Positions 23,720 to 36,300 of a stretch of 64,000 bases of DNA are shown here, piece by piece. The number at the start of each line of letters is the position of its first letter. The first letter of the stretch is position 1. Source of the DNA: Acorus gramineus (Eukaryota; Streptophyta; Magnoliopsida; Acorales; Acoraceae); NCBI GenBank assembly GCA_030737835.1, contig CM060849.1:13559216-13623215 (forward strand), read 5' to 3'. Below the pieces are notes generated by a model that saw nothing but the letters and a program-made list of their open reading frames with translations, made no database searches and was not told where the DNA came from. The position numbers and the translations under genes are program-made.

Positions 23720-26291
23720 ATGGCGACGTACTTCCACGGTCTGCCGCCGCCGGAGATCCAATCGGACGGTCTACAGACACTCTACCTAATGAACCCAAAC
23801 TTCATGGGTTGCTACTCCGATGCCCCGGCGGCCCCAAACATGCTCTTAATGAACTCCGGCGGCCTCCACTATTGGACCCCCACCGCCGCCGCCTCCGCCT
23901 TGAACCAACAAGGCCTCTCCTTGAGCCTCTCTCAGCCCCCACCATACATGACCCACCGGCCTCCGCCGCCAGAGAATGACGTCATCTCCCAGGCGGCCTC
24001 CCCGCCGGGGGCGCTCGTAGGGTCGAAGTACTTGAAGGCGGCGAGGGAGCTACTCGAGGAGGTTGTTAGCGTCGTATCGAGCAGCGTCAAGAAAGAGAGA
24101 GGCAGGGCGAAGAGCGATTTTAGGACTAATGGAGAGTCCGAAGGGGGCTCGGGCGGCGGAGGTGGTGGTGATGGTGGTGGTGGAGTTGAGATTAGTACAA
24201 CGGAGCGGCAAGAGCTTCAGATGAAGAAGGCGAAGCTCGTGCGCATGCTCGATGAGGTAAACCATGGATTTTTTATTCATTTTGATCGAATTTTCGTTGC
24301 GAACGTTGATATTTTGATTTTGATTCGAGTCAGTTCAAACCTTTCATTTCAAATTTTAAATAATCATCAAATATATTACACTTAATCATTTTTATAATTA
24401 TTTTTATTTTAATATGTTAGATTATATCACGTATGTAAAAATAATTGAGTGTATAAACAACTAGTCCAATTTGATGTCCAAAAAACATCACTAGTGGCTT
24501 GTTTTTGTTGTGAAAATCTTTAGGTGGAGCAAAGGTACAGGCAATACCACCACCAGATGCAGATCATAACCTCCGCATTTGAGGCCACCGCCGGTACCGG
24601 GTCGGCAAAAACGTACACGTCGCTAGCGCTGAGGACCATATCGAGGCAGTTCCGGTGCCTGAGGGACGCAATATCGGGGCAGATCCGGGCAACAGGGAGG
24701 AGATTGGGGGAGGAGGAAGTCGTGGGGGAGGGCGGTTCGAGGCTGCGATTCGTCGACCACCACCTGAGGCAGCAGCGGGCGCTGCAGCAGCTCGGGATGG
24801 TCCAGCACAACAACACGTGGAGGCCGCAGCGCGGGCTGCCGGAGCAAGCCGTCTCGGTGCTTCGGGCGTGGCTCTTCGAGCACTTCTTACACCCGTAAGT
24901 AGCAGTGTGTTCAGGGTAGTCTTAAGGGAACCAATTTTTTTCATGAAAATTATTTTCTATCAATTTTTTTCACGGGAAGTTATTTCGTTGAATGTGGCAG
25001 TGTTTGCAAGCAGGTTTGGGCGTTATTTTAGATTTTGGTTTCACAAGTTTCATTTTATAATTAATCTAAACTCGTTTTTAGATATATTTATAGAAAATGA
25101 AAAAAAACTTTTAATTATAATAATAGATATTTCAAAATATAACAATAAAAAAATGATTCCTTAAAAATTATTTTTAAAAGTTTGTTTGAAGTTATTTTAA
25201 TCAACTTTTTTTTGTAATAGTTGTTTTGTTTGATTTTTAATGCATAACAGTTAAAATCAAAGGCAGTGTTTGAAAAATAAAAGATTATACAATTTTCAGA
25301 GGTTGTATTTGTCCAAGATTTGTAGTTAGTCCAAAATAGTTTCTAAAATGTCTCCAAAGAATTCCATATTTTATAAAAATTGAAATAAGAAAAAATAGTT
25401 TTTAATTATAAAAATAATATTTTTTAAAAAAGATAAAAAGTAATTTTCTTCGAAAAAGCTACTTATAAATTTTATTTTAGACCGTTACTGGTTTCAAAAC
25501 ATTCTCAATGACCCGTGTAGAATTAAAATTTTACAAAAGCATCAGTTTAATAATTGATTGGCCTATAATATTTCATTTTCCTATTGTTTGGATCAATGAT
25601 ATTTATGAGGCGTTCAATTGCAGGTATCCGAAGGACTCCGACAAGCACATGCTCGCAAAGCAAACAGGGCTTACAAGGAGCCAGGCACGTTTTAAAGAAA
25701 TCTTTTGTACACCTTTCAAATCCTGCATTTCACATATTGCATGTGCAACTCATGCATGAATTTTTGCCAATCTGGATTTTTCTTAATCCGGATTATTCTC
25801 TACGAAATCAGGTGTCGAATTGGTTCATAAATGCACGAGTCCGGCTCTGGAAGCCGATGGTCGAGGAAATGTACTTAGAAGAGATCAAACAAGAACCCAA
25901 CACCACAATCGATGGCGAAGCCGCCGCCAAAGACGACTCCGCCTCGAGATCCTCGACCACCGCACAATCGGATCCGCCTCCAACTTCGATCACCGATCCG
26001 ATCCGCTACGAAGAAACCATGGAACCATTCAAGCCCAAGAAGGCGCGCATCGAATACCTTCGACAAGCTCCGTTGCCGCCACCGCCACCTTTCGGGGCGT
26101 ACTTTGAGGCGGCGGAGCAGATGAGGTTCTCAAGCAATGGCGTGTCACTGACACTAGGGCTTCATGAGAACAACCCATCAATGGCTGGTTCAATGCAACA
26201 AGTGAGTGATGCTTATGAGGGCCAGCTCAGCATGCAGAGCAGGGAGAGGTTCTCTGCTCATCATCAGCTTTTGCCTGACTTTGTAGCTTGA
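23720..26291 (+). CDS. BLH1: BEL1-like TALE homeodomain transcription factor, BLH1 type
   Basis: Four coding exons: 23720-24256, 24524-24894, 25624-25684 and 25812-26291, giving 482 residues. The N-terminus starts MATYFHG, as in BLH1. A ZIBEL-type motif GLSLSLS sits at 65-71 and the SKY segment ([16 protein letters not shown]) at about 101-116. The BELL domain (about 163-235) contains [12 protein letters not shown] and [16 protein letters not shown] homeodomain (about 278-340) has the proline loop [20 protein letters not shown] and recognition helix [16 protein letters not shown] second ZIBEL motif VSLTLGL lies at 434-440 and the C-terminus is LLPDFVA. Family members form nuclear heterodimers with KNOX proteins to control development. 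The 61-bp exon 3 is characteristic of BEL1-like genes. Intron 3 has a GC donor (CAG|GCACGT) and AG acceptor; introns 1 and 2 are GT-AG. The protein is shorter than Arabidopsis BLH1 (about 680 residues), mainly in the N-terminal and C-terminal linkers. Confidence 0.93.
24374..24456. mobile_element. Mini family B MITE in intron 1 of the BEL1-like gene
   Basis: An 83-bp near-palindrome. The left arm is TATTACACTTAATCATTTTT and the right arm AAAAATAATTGAGTGTATA, inverted copies of the family B terminus, with almost no interior. It lies wholly inside intron 1 and leaves both splice sites intact. Confidence 0.5.
25685..25811 (+). other. GC-AG intron (intron 3) of the BEL1-like gene
   Basis: A 127-bp intron between the codon for Q323 (CAG) and V324 (GTG). 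The donor is CAG|GCACGT and the acceptor AATCAG|GTG. The junction restores the invariant family sequence TRSQVSNWF. The nearest GT lies four bases downstream and would break the reading frame. Confidence 0.8.
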
Positions 26292-26529
26292 TTGGTTAGG
26301 TTTAATAGGACGGAAGAACAAAAGAAGACTTAGGTTTTTCAGGGATTGGAAGTTATAGGTTATAGATTCATAAAGTTCAGAGAATCATTGGGGTTTATGA
26401 AAGATTGGGGGAAGGGGTGTATATTGTAATGGTATATTGTTCATGCAGCAACTGAGTAGATGATAAAAAGGGGTGGTTGTAACTCACATGTAACTTATAT
26501 ATGGTTTGATTATAAATTTAAAGGGAGAC

Positions 26530-27257
26530 TTTTTTTTTTTAATGAAAAATAGATATTTGTTATCTTATTTTATTTATGAGAACCGGATTATAAACTCTGA
26601 AGAGGACTAATAAGGGGAAAGGAGAGGACTAATGAGAAAAGATTAAAACAAAAAATAAAGTGGATCAAAAACAAGTCAAAAACGGGATAGAAGAGATATA
26701 TATTAAGCCGAGACACTTAGGCCTCACTCAAAACAAAACACGACCCGCTACTCCCGAAGTCGTGGATGCACGCCACCCCCCACTATGCAGTGATCCCAGT
26801 CACTCACCAACAACCTGAACATATCCCACATGTTTTTCAAGCAAGCTCTCGCACCCCGGAAGATCACTTTGTTGCGGGTTCGCCAAATCATCCACGTTCC
26901 CGTTGGAACGATAGCTTGAGAATTCGCCTATTCTCTTCCGTTGAGTGTCACTCTCTTCAAGTCCCTCCCCACCTTCTATAAATCCTTCGTGTTTTGAAAG
27001 TGAGTGAGCATCCCGGTCCTCCGCCCGACCTCTGCCCAAAAGAGCTTCATGAACACGTACTCATAGAATAAGTGATTGACTGTCTCCATGGCCAACGAGC
27101 ATAGGGCACAGGTGATCGGTTCATTCTCCATCCACTTGGTTCTAAACACTTTTGTGAGAAGACGCCCCTGAAACAACAACCATATGAAGACCTTGATCTT
27201 CAGAGGCATCCTCAGCTTCCATATTTGCTTGAACTTTGGATAGCTTTTGTTATTCAC
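26530..27257 (-). pseudogene. 5'-truncated LINE (non-LTR retrotransposon) remnant
   Basis: The minus strand encodes the zinc-binding segment that follows the reverse transcriptase in plant LINEs (zf-RVT). It reads FKQIWKLRMPLKIKVFIWLL, then GRLLTK, then a CALC...ETVNHLFYEY cysteine-histidine block (27257 to about 26980). After a frame change it continues with ANSQAIVPTGTWMIWRTRNK (about 26930-26850). The T run at about 26530-26540 on the plus strand would be its poly-A tail. No RT catalytic core or endonuclease is present, so this is a dead 5' truncation. It lies just behind the 3' UTR of the BEL1-like gene. Confidence 0.7.
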
Positions 27258-27259
27258 TT

Positions 27260-30200
27260 TTACTGATTGAATATGTTTTGATGAATTTTTGTTTTTTCAA
27301 GTATATATTTATTGAATGAAGTTGTTATGAGATGTCTTGCAAAGGATTTAAGTTCGAGCCAATTTTGATAATTTTTTTTATTTTTATTATATTTATTTTG
27401 TAACTTCCTTGTTAAAGTTAAGAGAGGGTGTTTTTCTATGAGAGGTAGCCATGTATAGGGTTTTTTTGAGAGAAAAGGATGGTGCTGATGAGAGAGGCCA
27501 AGAAATTTTATAGTCTGATTACTTGATGAAAGGGGATCATCTTTCTACTCTCTAATTCCATGGTGTAGACAAATTTTGTTAAACCACGTAAATTCACGTC
27601 TTCTCTTATATGATTTTTCTTCTTTATAGTTATGCAAATATTGAAATCTAACCCTAAATATCATTAGCATCTAGAGAAGTACATATTCTTTTACCAAAAA
27701 GTGAAGTATATATATCCAGAATATAATATTGATTATATTTTTTTTTTACATTTTTCAGAAAGAGTTTATATTGTATTCGATATTTCATTTTGTTCATTAG
27801 ATAACATTGCATTTGCAGAAGTTTCTTCAAAAATATCTTGAGTGTCTCAACGCTCAAATTTAAATAAACTTTAAACAAAAATCATTTGCGGTGGGATGCT
27901 CATACATTCAGTCTTTCATACAATACTATAACATTGTATGCTTTCTCTAATCTATTATGCACCATATTGGACTGATGTGTATTGTATTATGAAAAACACA
28001 GAAAGGTGTACACCCTATTCATTTGAGTATAACACTGTATTTTTGGTGAAGGTGCATATGTATTTTATTAGACATTAAAAAAAATTAAAACATGTTGTTT
28101 TTAGTGAAATGGTATGCAGCTTGGCTAAAAAAAAACATATTAATATTGTAGAAGTGAATTTTTTTTATATAATAACAAAGTTGACAACCATCAGCTTCTC
28201 ATAAATATATATTACCACGGGCCAAAGAAACCTACAAAACAATAAAGAGATTTGGTTTTTAATAAAAATTTAAATTTTAAACGTATAGTAAATACTTGAT
28301 AACAGAACCACTTTGCACCAACCATTATAAAATTCGATGATGACGACGAAGATGATGATGATGCATATATTAATCAATTTCATTGAGTATAATTGGCTTA
28401 TAATAACAATTTATCTTAATTAGGTTTTATAAAATAAAAAAAATGGAGCTCTCCCCCTCTCTCTCTCAGGGTGAGAGAAACTACAGAAAATGCCAAATTG
28501 TGATTGTTTGGATGCCAAAAGAATTAAAAAAATCAGAGAGAGATTATGTACCAAATGCTACAGCTGCAAAGGAAAAGAAAATAAGGGCAGGTCCCATGGC
28601 CAAAGACACTGAAGAAAAAGACATTCTGCACATCACACATGATATCATATATCTACCAAAGAAAAATAAATAAATAACCTCTTTTGCTTTATTTGCAAGG
28701 CTTCCCCACCTGTTGAAAAAAACAACATGTTGTACGTGTGGATAATGTTGCATTAAAAATCATGACCTATACAAATCATGACCTATACACACCTATACAC
28801 ACAATTATAATCAATATATACCAAAGTTTGGTGGGGTTGAAGTCCCACATGATTGAAGATAGAGTACGACTATTCGTACCCCTATATTTTCTGACAAACC
28901 GAGTTTGTTGTATAATTTATTTATCTATTTATATATTTATTGTGCATTTACTCGTGTGAACCCCAACAGATTTTTTTTTTTTTTTTTTTGGGTTGTGTAA
29001 CACACAGTCGGCACGGACACTTTATATATCTCTGTAGTCACTCAATAAAATATTTTTTATTTAATTAAATTTTTTACTTATTAAAATAAGGTTTATTCAA
29101 TTCGTATATTTTTTTATGAAGTATATTTTTCATTAAAACGTATATATTAATAATTAGTTCAAATAATTTATATTTTTTAAAAAAATCAAAATAAACTATT
29201 CGTAAGACTGTCTTGTAAACTTTTCTTAACATTATTTTTTTTTTTTATATCTGATATACTTCCAACACAAATTTAAAGTTTCGAGAGTTAGATCTCAACT
29301 ACTGTAGAAATACATTAAAGAGAGCAAAATCATACAAAAGTATAAACTATGTATGTGGTTTGATAAAATTTGTTTATATCAATGAAAGAGAGTATGAAAC
29401 AATTATCAAACACTATTCATTTTCTTTCAACGGATACCTTATACACAACTGCCTCTCCCAAAGATATTCTCCTAACCTTCATAAGGAATAGACAAATGCA
29501 TTTAAAAAAAAAAAAAAAGGAATAGACAAATGAGATAAATTACCAAAATCCCCCCTCATTCTGAGCTTGGCCCTTTGCAAATAAGTTTATTCATACTAGA
29601 TTAATGCAAGATATCTCATTATTGTTAGAAGTTTTAGAATTTTTGAGCGATTATACTTTCTTTCGGTCAATCATATTTCGGCCATGTTTGTTACCATTTA
29701 AATTTACAGATTATATATTGTAAAATTATAATTTATCTGATAAATAGTAGACATATTTGTTGTAACTTTTTAAAAGTAGGAAATAAGCGGCAGGGGATGT
29801 TAATTTAAGAAGTTGTAAAACAATTTTTTATTGTGTAATTGTAAAAAATACCCCTAAACTGTATAAGTGAAAAATTGATTTATGTTGATTAAATAAAAGA
29901 AAATTAATTTAACATAAATAATATTTCAAATTCACTACAATATTTGCAAATATTACATTTTACAATTTTAATAAATTAAGTGAATAATAGAATTATAAAA
30001 AAAAAATTGATAATGTATTCATTGTAATAGTAAAAAAATTGAGAAAATAAAAAGAGCTTTGATTATTTTTGTGTAATAATAAAAAAAATAGATACAAATA
30101 TTATTAGTAAATAGATTGAGGGCATGAGTATCTAAAATTAAAAAATTTAAAGCATTTTATAAACTATAATCTCAAAAACATCTATTTTTCAGCTTACAGA

Positions 30201-31125
30201 TTATGACTTTTTTAAGCTATTTTTAGCTTCAATAAATTTAAACAAACATACATTAACTGCTTCCTTTAAGCTAATAGCTATAATCTCCACCTTATAAATT
30301 TGAGTCATGATACACAGGCCCTAAAATATAAGCCCTACTCACAAGCCCCATGAGGTGTCATCATCTCATTGGTTGGCTTGTTGACTTTTCAAAAATGATA
30401 AAATGGTAAAATATAAATCTATCATTTATTAAAAATCTGTCACGTTAACCCAAATCCCCCTTTTTTTTCTAATCCGTTACTAATTTTCGACGGTTACACT
30501 AAAATTTATGTATTTCAAAATTTGAAATTTGAAATCTTTCTATTTAGTTACACCCAAATCTTACTTAAATTACACCAAAACTTACCTAAATTATTTTATT
30601 TTATTTTTTTGTCAAAATCCTTCAAACGGCTACTTTTTAAAAAAATATATATATATATTCATACTGTATACATTTTTTTTTTAAGAATCCAAAATTAATA
30701 CAGAATGTCATCCATGATGTGGTGTGGATAAATATTATATTACTAGAATTAGTTCTATTTTTAGTCTAGATGGTTAATGCATTGATTTTATATATGAACA
30801 TGTACATTCAAAATGATTACACATGATTAATTAAGATTAAAAGTAAGACTAAAAATTGTGTTAGTTGAATGGATAAATTCCTTGGAGTAAAAAAATAAAA
30901 AAACTGAATCACCTGCAAACTAACATTAAATATGTGTGCACGGTTAACTTAATAATTTCGTTTTAAATGATATTTGCAGATTATATTTTTGTTTTTTACC
31001 ACTCTAGTTTCTAATCTAGAATATTTAATGTGATATTGATGGCTGTTATTCTTCTATGCAGTATCATCTCTCCCCTGGTAGTTAGGTAACTCTTTATGTA
31101 ATCCGGAATGTATTGTATTGTCTAT
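27260..31125. other. AT-rich intergenic DNA
   Basis: No gene. A (GAT/GAC)-type trinucleotide stretch lies near 28336-28357, a short 'catgacctataca' duplication near 28760, and T runs near 28972. A possible MITE spans about 29681-30321, with ends GGCCATGTTTGTTACC and, inverted, GGGCCTGTGTATCATG. Near 30338 is an AGCCCCATGAGGTG segment shared with the element at 43.7-45.0 kb. Confidence 0.35.
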
Positions 31126-31142
31126 CCCCCCCCCCCCCCCCC
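31126..31142 (+). repeat. Homopolymer of 17 C
   Basis: An uninterrupted C17 at the outer boundary of element A2. The complementary G17 could form a G-quadruplex. Homopolymer length in an assembly may be inexact. Confidence 0.85.
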
Positions 31143-31661
31143 ATGGGGTGGAACATAAGGCAAAAACAACGAAGAATACACGAGAATAGCTCAAAAAAGT
31201 TGTTTGTTTTAATAAAATAAACCCTGATAGTTATGTCAGGATAAACTAGGATAAGGTCTGATAACTATTCTAAGAAAATGTTGTAATTGTTTATCAATGC
31301 TTATCTATGCCAAATGATAAAAATATTCTTCTCTGTCATTTTAAAAAAATTTATCTCACTTAACAGTCTCACACAGATTTCAAAAACTGTTACATCTATC
31401 AAATCAATCATACATCTCTCACACTATTCCCAGGAGGTATAGTTGTCAAAAAGTTATAAACTCTTATTCATCCCTTATCAATCATTTATCATCACTTTAT
31501 CCAAGGTGAACCAAACAACAAAAAAGTCATTTTTACGTTTCCCAATGAGAATAACAGAAAAGACAACCAAACAAAAAGTTTCTTATTCAGCCTGAATTGT
31601 TATCTATCCCAGTAGAGCTATCAGGAGCGAATAACTCAATGTCACACCCCATAGGAGGGGT
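31126..31661 (-). mobile_element. MITE of family A, copy A2, with terminal poly-C tract
   Basis: About 535 bp. The left end is a run of 17 C followed by ATGGGGTGGAACATAAG. The right end is TGTCACACCCCATAGGAGGGG. Its interior matches A1, A3 and A4. The poly-C run looks like an expansion of the short CCCC at the end of the family terminus. It is non-coding and non-autonomous. Confidence 0.65.
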
Positions 31662-32397
31662 GTCATTCATTTTCATTTTCCATGTTATATGTGTGCCACT
31701 CTTTTTTATTTTCTATTAAGTTCCTAACACACTGGCTTACATCGATACTAGTATTACAGAGGTTTAGATCATCATAGATCTAAAAATGATTGTGAAAACA
31801 GGTGCCGCTACATTAGCCCAGAGGGTCTTTTCCCCACATTTTTTCTCGTTTTCTACCAACAAGACTCGATGAAGGTCCCCAAGAGGGAGGTGTCCTGTTT
31901 TACCACTAGATCATCTACTCGCAGAAATTTCATCACTATTTAGTATCTTCTTTTTTTAATTCATCCTGACATGCAATTAGCTCTGATCTTTTGTTTAGTC
32001 ATGCAAAACTTCTCTTCCTATGTCAAAAACTTGTTTATTATTTGAATTTGTGTTCCTTATACATTTTTATACAAATTCTAAAAATAATCTCTCTTAGATT
32101 TTATTGAGGGTGAGAGATGTAAAGGCAGTGTAATCATTCCCATTATGTAGATTTCTCACTCTCTGTATGTATTCATATATTACTTTTAGCCCCTCTATTA
32201 TAATGAAATGTTTTTCCTTGATTCAATTACACCAGTCATCTTTTTATTTTATTGAATGGATATGTGTTTTTGCCTCACAATGGCTGCAACCTTTTCTTTC
32301 AAAACTAGGAATTAGAGACTTCTCAAATATGGGTCCTACACTCCTACTTGCAAAATCAAAATTGTATGACAGGCAAAATCTTGGTGAATGCTTTTGG
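31662..32397. other. Spacer between inverted MITEs A2 and A3
   Basis: 736 bp without a convincing gene. An 82-residue frame at 32167-32415 contains FLSKLGIRDF, weakly reminiscent of the tail of a copia polyprotein, but it is too short and isolated to call. Confidence 0.3.
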
Positions 32398-32923
32398 CCC
32401 CCCTATGAAGTGTGACTTAGGTTATTCGCTCCCGATAGTTATACTGGGATAGATAACAATCCAGGCTGAATAAGCAACTTTTTGTTTGGTTGTTTTTTTG
32501 TTATTCTCATTGGGAAACGTAAAAATGATTTTTTTGTTGTTTAGTTCACCTTGGATAAAGTGATCATAAATGGTTAATAAGGGATGAATAAGAGTTTATG
32601 ATTTTTTAAATGACAATTATACCCCTTGGGAATAGTGTGAGAGACATATGATTGATTTAACAGATGTGACAGTTTTTGAAATTTGTGTGAGTTTGTTAGG
32701 TGAGATAAATTTTTTAAAATGACAGAGAAGGGTATTTTTATCCATTGGTATAGATAAGCCTTGATAAGCAATTCCACAATTTCCTTAAAATAATTATCAG
32801 ACCTTATCCTAACTTATCCAAACATAACTATCAAAATTTATTCTGTCAAAACAAATAACTTTTTTTTACTATTCTCCTGTATTCTTCCTTATTCTGGGTT
32901 TATTTCTCTAGGCATACAGGGGG
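32398..32923 (+). mobile_element. MITE of family A, copy A3
   Basis: 526 bp, inverted relative to A2. The left end is CCCCCCTATGAAGTGTGAC and the right end GGCATACAGGGGG. Internal blocks such as TTTTTTGTTGTTTAGTTCACC and ATGAATAAGAGTTTATG match A4 base for base over long stretches. Confidence 0.65.
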
Positions 32924-33303
32924 TTAGATTGTTTAAACATGATAAACGATATAATTCAATTAATTGAAGTAAATATATTTCATATTTTATAAAAATACAT
33001 ATAACAAACATGTGATTTTTAAAAATACAAAAACATAGACATGTTTTAAACTATTAAAATGGAGGAAGTGTTTTTTTTTGCAAAAGAAGAGGGGGAAAGA
33101 TGACCCCTTTTTATACACTTATCTTTTAATACACGCATAGGACCACCTTCCCCTAAAATATACAAAACACTACACTCCGAAAATCAACCAAACTAGAAAG
33201 AAAAAACAAAAAAACAAATCACACCCATAAATTAAATATAGCTACAACAAAGCATGAATTAATTAATCAGGTCCTCATATGAAGGTGGTCCGGAATGAAG
33301 AAA

Positions 33304-36300
33304 TCATGAACAGATTTCACTTAGCAGAGGCGATATAGAGGGTTGATGGAAAACGTTGAGCCCCACGTTGCTTCCATCGATTAGGTCCTTCTGCAAAGTA
33401 GAGATGGTTCCCAAGGTTGGTTCTAAAATGTGAACCAGTGACAGGAAGATCTCCATCCTTGTCACATCCCTGTTTGCCTGCATTGAAAGATGAAAGAAAT
33501 ATTCAATCAACCAAGAGTTCCTCTTCATTGATGCATGGACTTGTATGTGAAAATCAGTTTGTTTATCAATGGAGGAGATGATCAGAAACAAATGGGTTTT
33601 CATGATAACTTTAGTAACTATTAAGGTAGCATTTGAAAACGGGTTTGAGCAACTTTTAGAGAGTGTTTTTGCAAGAAACATGATTCAAACTCCGTTTTGA
33701 ATGTCTCCGGTGGTCCCAGCTTTTGAAGAAAGCGGAGAACAGTTTTTAGTTATAAAGTACTGCTTTTTGCGAAACTCACAAAAGCATGCTTCCTGGAAAA
33801 ACTATTTTCAAAAACTGTTTTAAGTGAAAAGCTATTTTCAAACCCATTTTTTTCCAACACTACATAAGTATTCAGACTTCTCTATATTCTTGATTATCTA
33901 GTAAATGAAAACTCTGAGACTAATGCACCGACTTTGTTATCTAATACTCTGAATTATTGATTAATTCGCGTATTAACTCCCATCTAAATAGCATTTCATT
34001 GAACAGTGCGCGTCTTATTCTATAACTCACGTATTATATGAATTAATGTGAATTAAACACATGATACATTATTTACTTGTGCAACAGAAATAAAACCTAA
34101 CAAGAAAAAATGACACGACTATGTTTGGTTCGACTAGATTGTTAATATCGGTTGTTAATGATTTTGACCGTACTCAAATGTCATGACTCAAGTTCTCAAG
34201 TTTCTTTGTAATATTTGATGTTATAACATCATTGGAAGATCATGGATTTGATTTAGCATTGGTGATTTGCCGAGTTAAATAAATTTTGGTAAATGTTTTC
34301 AAATTTTCCTGAATTTTTACTGAAATTATTCCTGAATTCAGAACTGATGACAAGACATTTTGGCCGTACTCAAATGTCATGACTCAAGTTCTCAAGTTTC
34401 TTTGTAATATTTGATGTTATAACATCATTGGAAGATCATGGATTTGATTTAGCATTGGTGATTTGCCGAGTTAAATAAATTTTGGTAAATGTTTTCAAAT
34501 TTTCCTGAATTTTTACTGAAATTATTCCTGAATTCAGAACTGATGACAAGACAACACCAGCACATAAAGGCCAAATACCAGCCTATGCTGAAATCCCCTT
34601 TAAAACATTGCTAAATAAACAGGATTAAACAAGGATTGAAATCAAATTGTCACTACACTAACTTCAGGTAGTTGTGGAATATATAAAATCGTAGTTGGAA
34701 AAACTAAGCGAAGATCATATCTTTTAAACCAATTGCAAGGAAATACGATGGCACTTACCTCTACGGAAAAGCGTGCCCAGACCTTATCATTACGAGCTTC
34801 CATTACCCCCTTCAAGATGGTCAGTCCCAATCCCCTAATTAAGTCAGCTATCTCCAAAAAGAAGCCCTGGTCTTCACACAGCATCTGCACAGGATAGCCT
34901 TTATAAGAGAGAATCAAACACCAGATGGGATCTTACAGGAAGATGAAGTAATACTAGGCAAGTAACTGATGAAAATTATAGAACAGACCTCCACGAGCAT
35001 TTGCCGAGGTGGGTTCAGATCCTCTATGATGATGGGGCAGATAATGGACTGAGTACCAACTTCAAACGCCCATGTCGCACCACCCTCAAAGTTGTCTTTC
35101 AGCACCAGGCCACCCTCCTTAATCTGTTCATACATGCAAAGGTAAAACTTCTCCAACGAAGATCATTTTTATTAAAATTGGTGCTCTTTGTTCTAGTTAA
35201 GGCAGCTTGGTGGGACTTAACAGGCTAAGAGACACTGTGTGTGTGTGTGTGTGTGTGTGTGTTTATATAAAAGTAATTGAGGACACAAACGGTTTTTCTT
35301 TTAGGAAGAAAGAAGAAGAAAGACAATAATATTTATTGGATACATTAACATGGCCATGTTTGTTAAAGAGATAAAAATCATGCACAGCATGAGAACACAG
35401 TTATTAATGATTTTACATGGCCTATGTACCCCTGCCAGTAATTACCAGATATAATAATGTTAATGGACCATTGTCTTGATGATACTACAAATGGATTTAT
35501 AAGCCATTACTATTATCATGTGAAGCATGTGAAGCATGACTCCAGTCCACAGCATGGTTATTAACTTCCATGTTGCTTACATTTAGACTACCTTGGCCAA
35601 AGAAAAGATGTCCAAGTGAAATCAGTTTACATTTCTATAAACAAAATATGAGCCACTTTGATCATCATGGCCTAGTTTGGAAAGGGGTAAGATTTTGAAA
35701 ATAAGTTGTCTCAATTTTAAAGATAAAATCAATTTTGTCACTATTCATATTCGTCAAAATCAATACAAAAGGAGGGGATAAATATTATCTAGCATTCACA
35801 TTGAACAAAAAATCTCCAATTTTTTCAAAATCAAAATAATTGTCTGCACTTTATCTTGATTTTATATATAGCAAACACAATAAATTGTTCTCTAAACAAC
35901 TTATCCCGTCACTTATCCCCTAACTAAAAAGGCCTAAAGGGGAAAAAACCTATTGCATTTAAATATTCCCATGCCATCCATTTTTAAAATTCACAATGGG
36001 GCAAACATTACTTGGAAAGCCCTGGCAAGTGACACATTTGTTTGATCTTTTGTTTTCCTAATCACAATTGAAAAATCCAACATGAAAAGATATTAATCAG
36101 TATTGGCAACTAAAAGTATACACATCTGGTAAAAGTAGTTGGTATATTCACACACCTTTGGTTCCCCAGTTTCCTTCAGCTTGTCTGCATGCTTTGTCAC
36201 ACTTTGCAGGAAAAGCATGTGTTTAATAGTGCGTTCCAACAACAAATCTACGCTGCACTGTTACACACAACAAGTATAGAACACCATTAGATATGTGTGA

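Noticed and set aside
24520-25164. ORFs in other frames over exon 2 of the BEL1-like gene
   Set aside because: They lack motifs, while the exon 2 frame has the complete BELL domain and joins correctly to neighbouring exons.
32167-32415. Copia polyprotein tail (LSKLGIRDF-like segment)
   Set aside because: Only about ten residues look familiar. No RNase H motif precedes it, so chance cannot be excluded.
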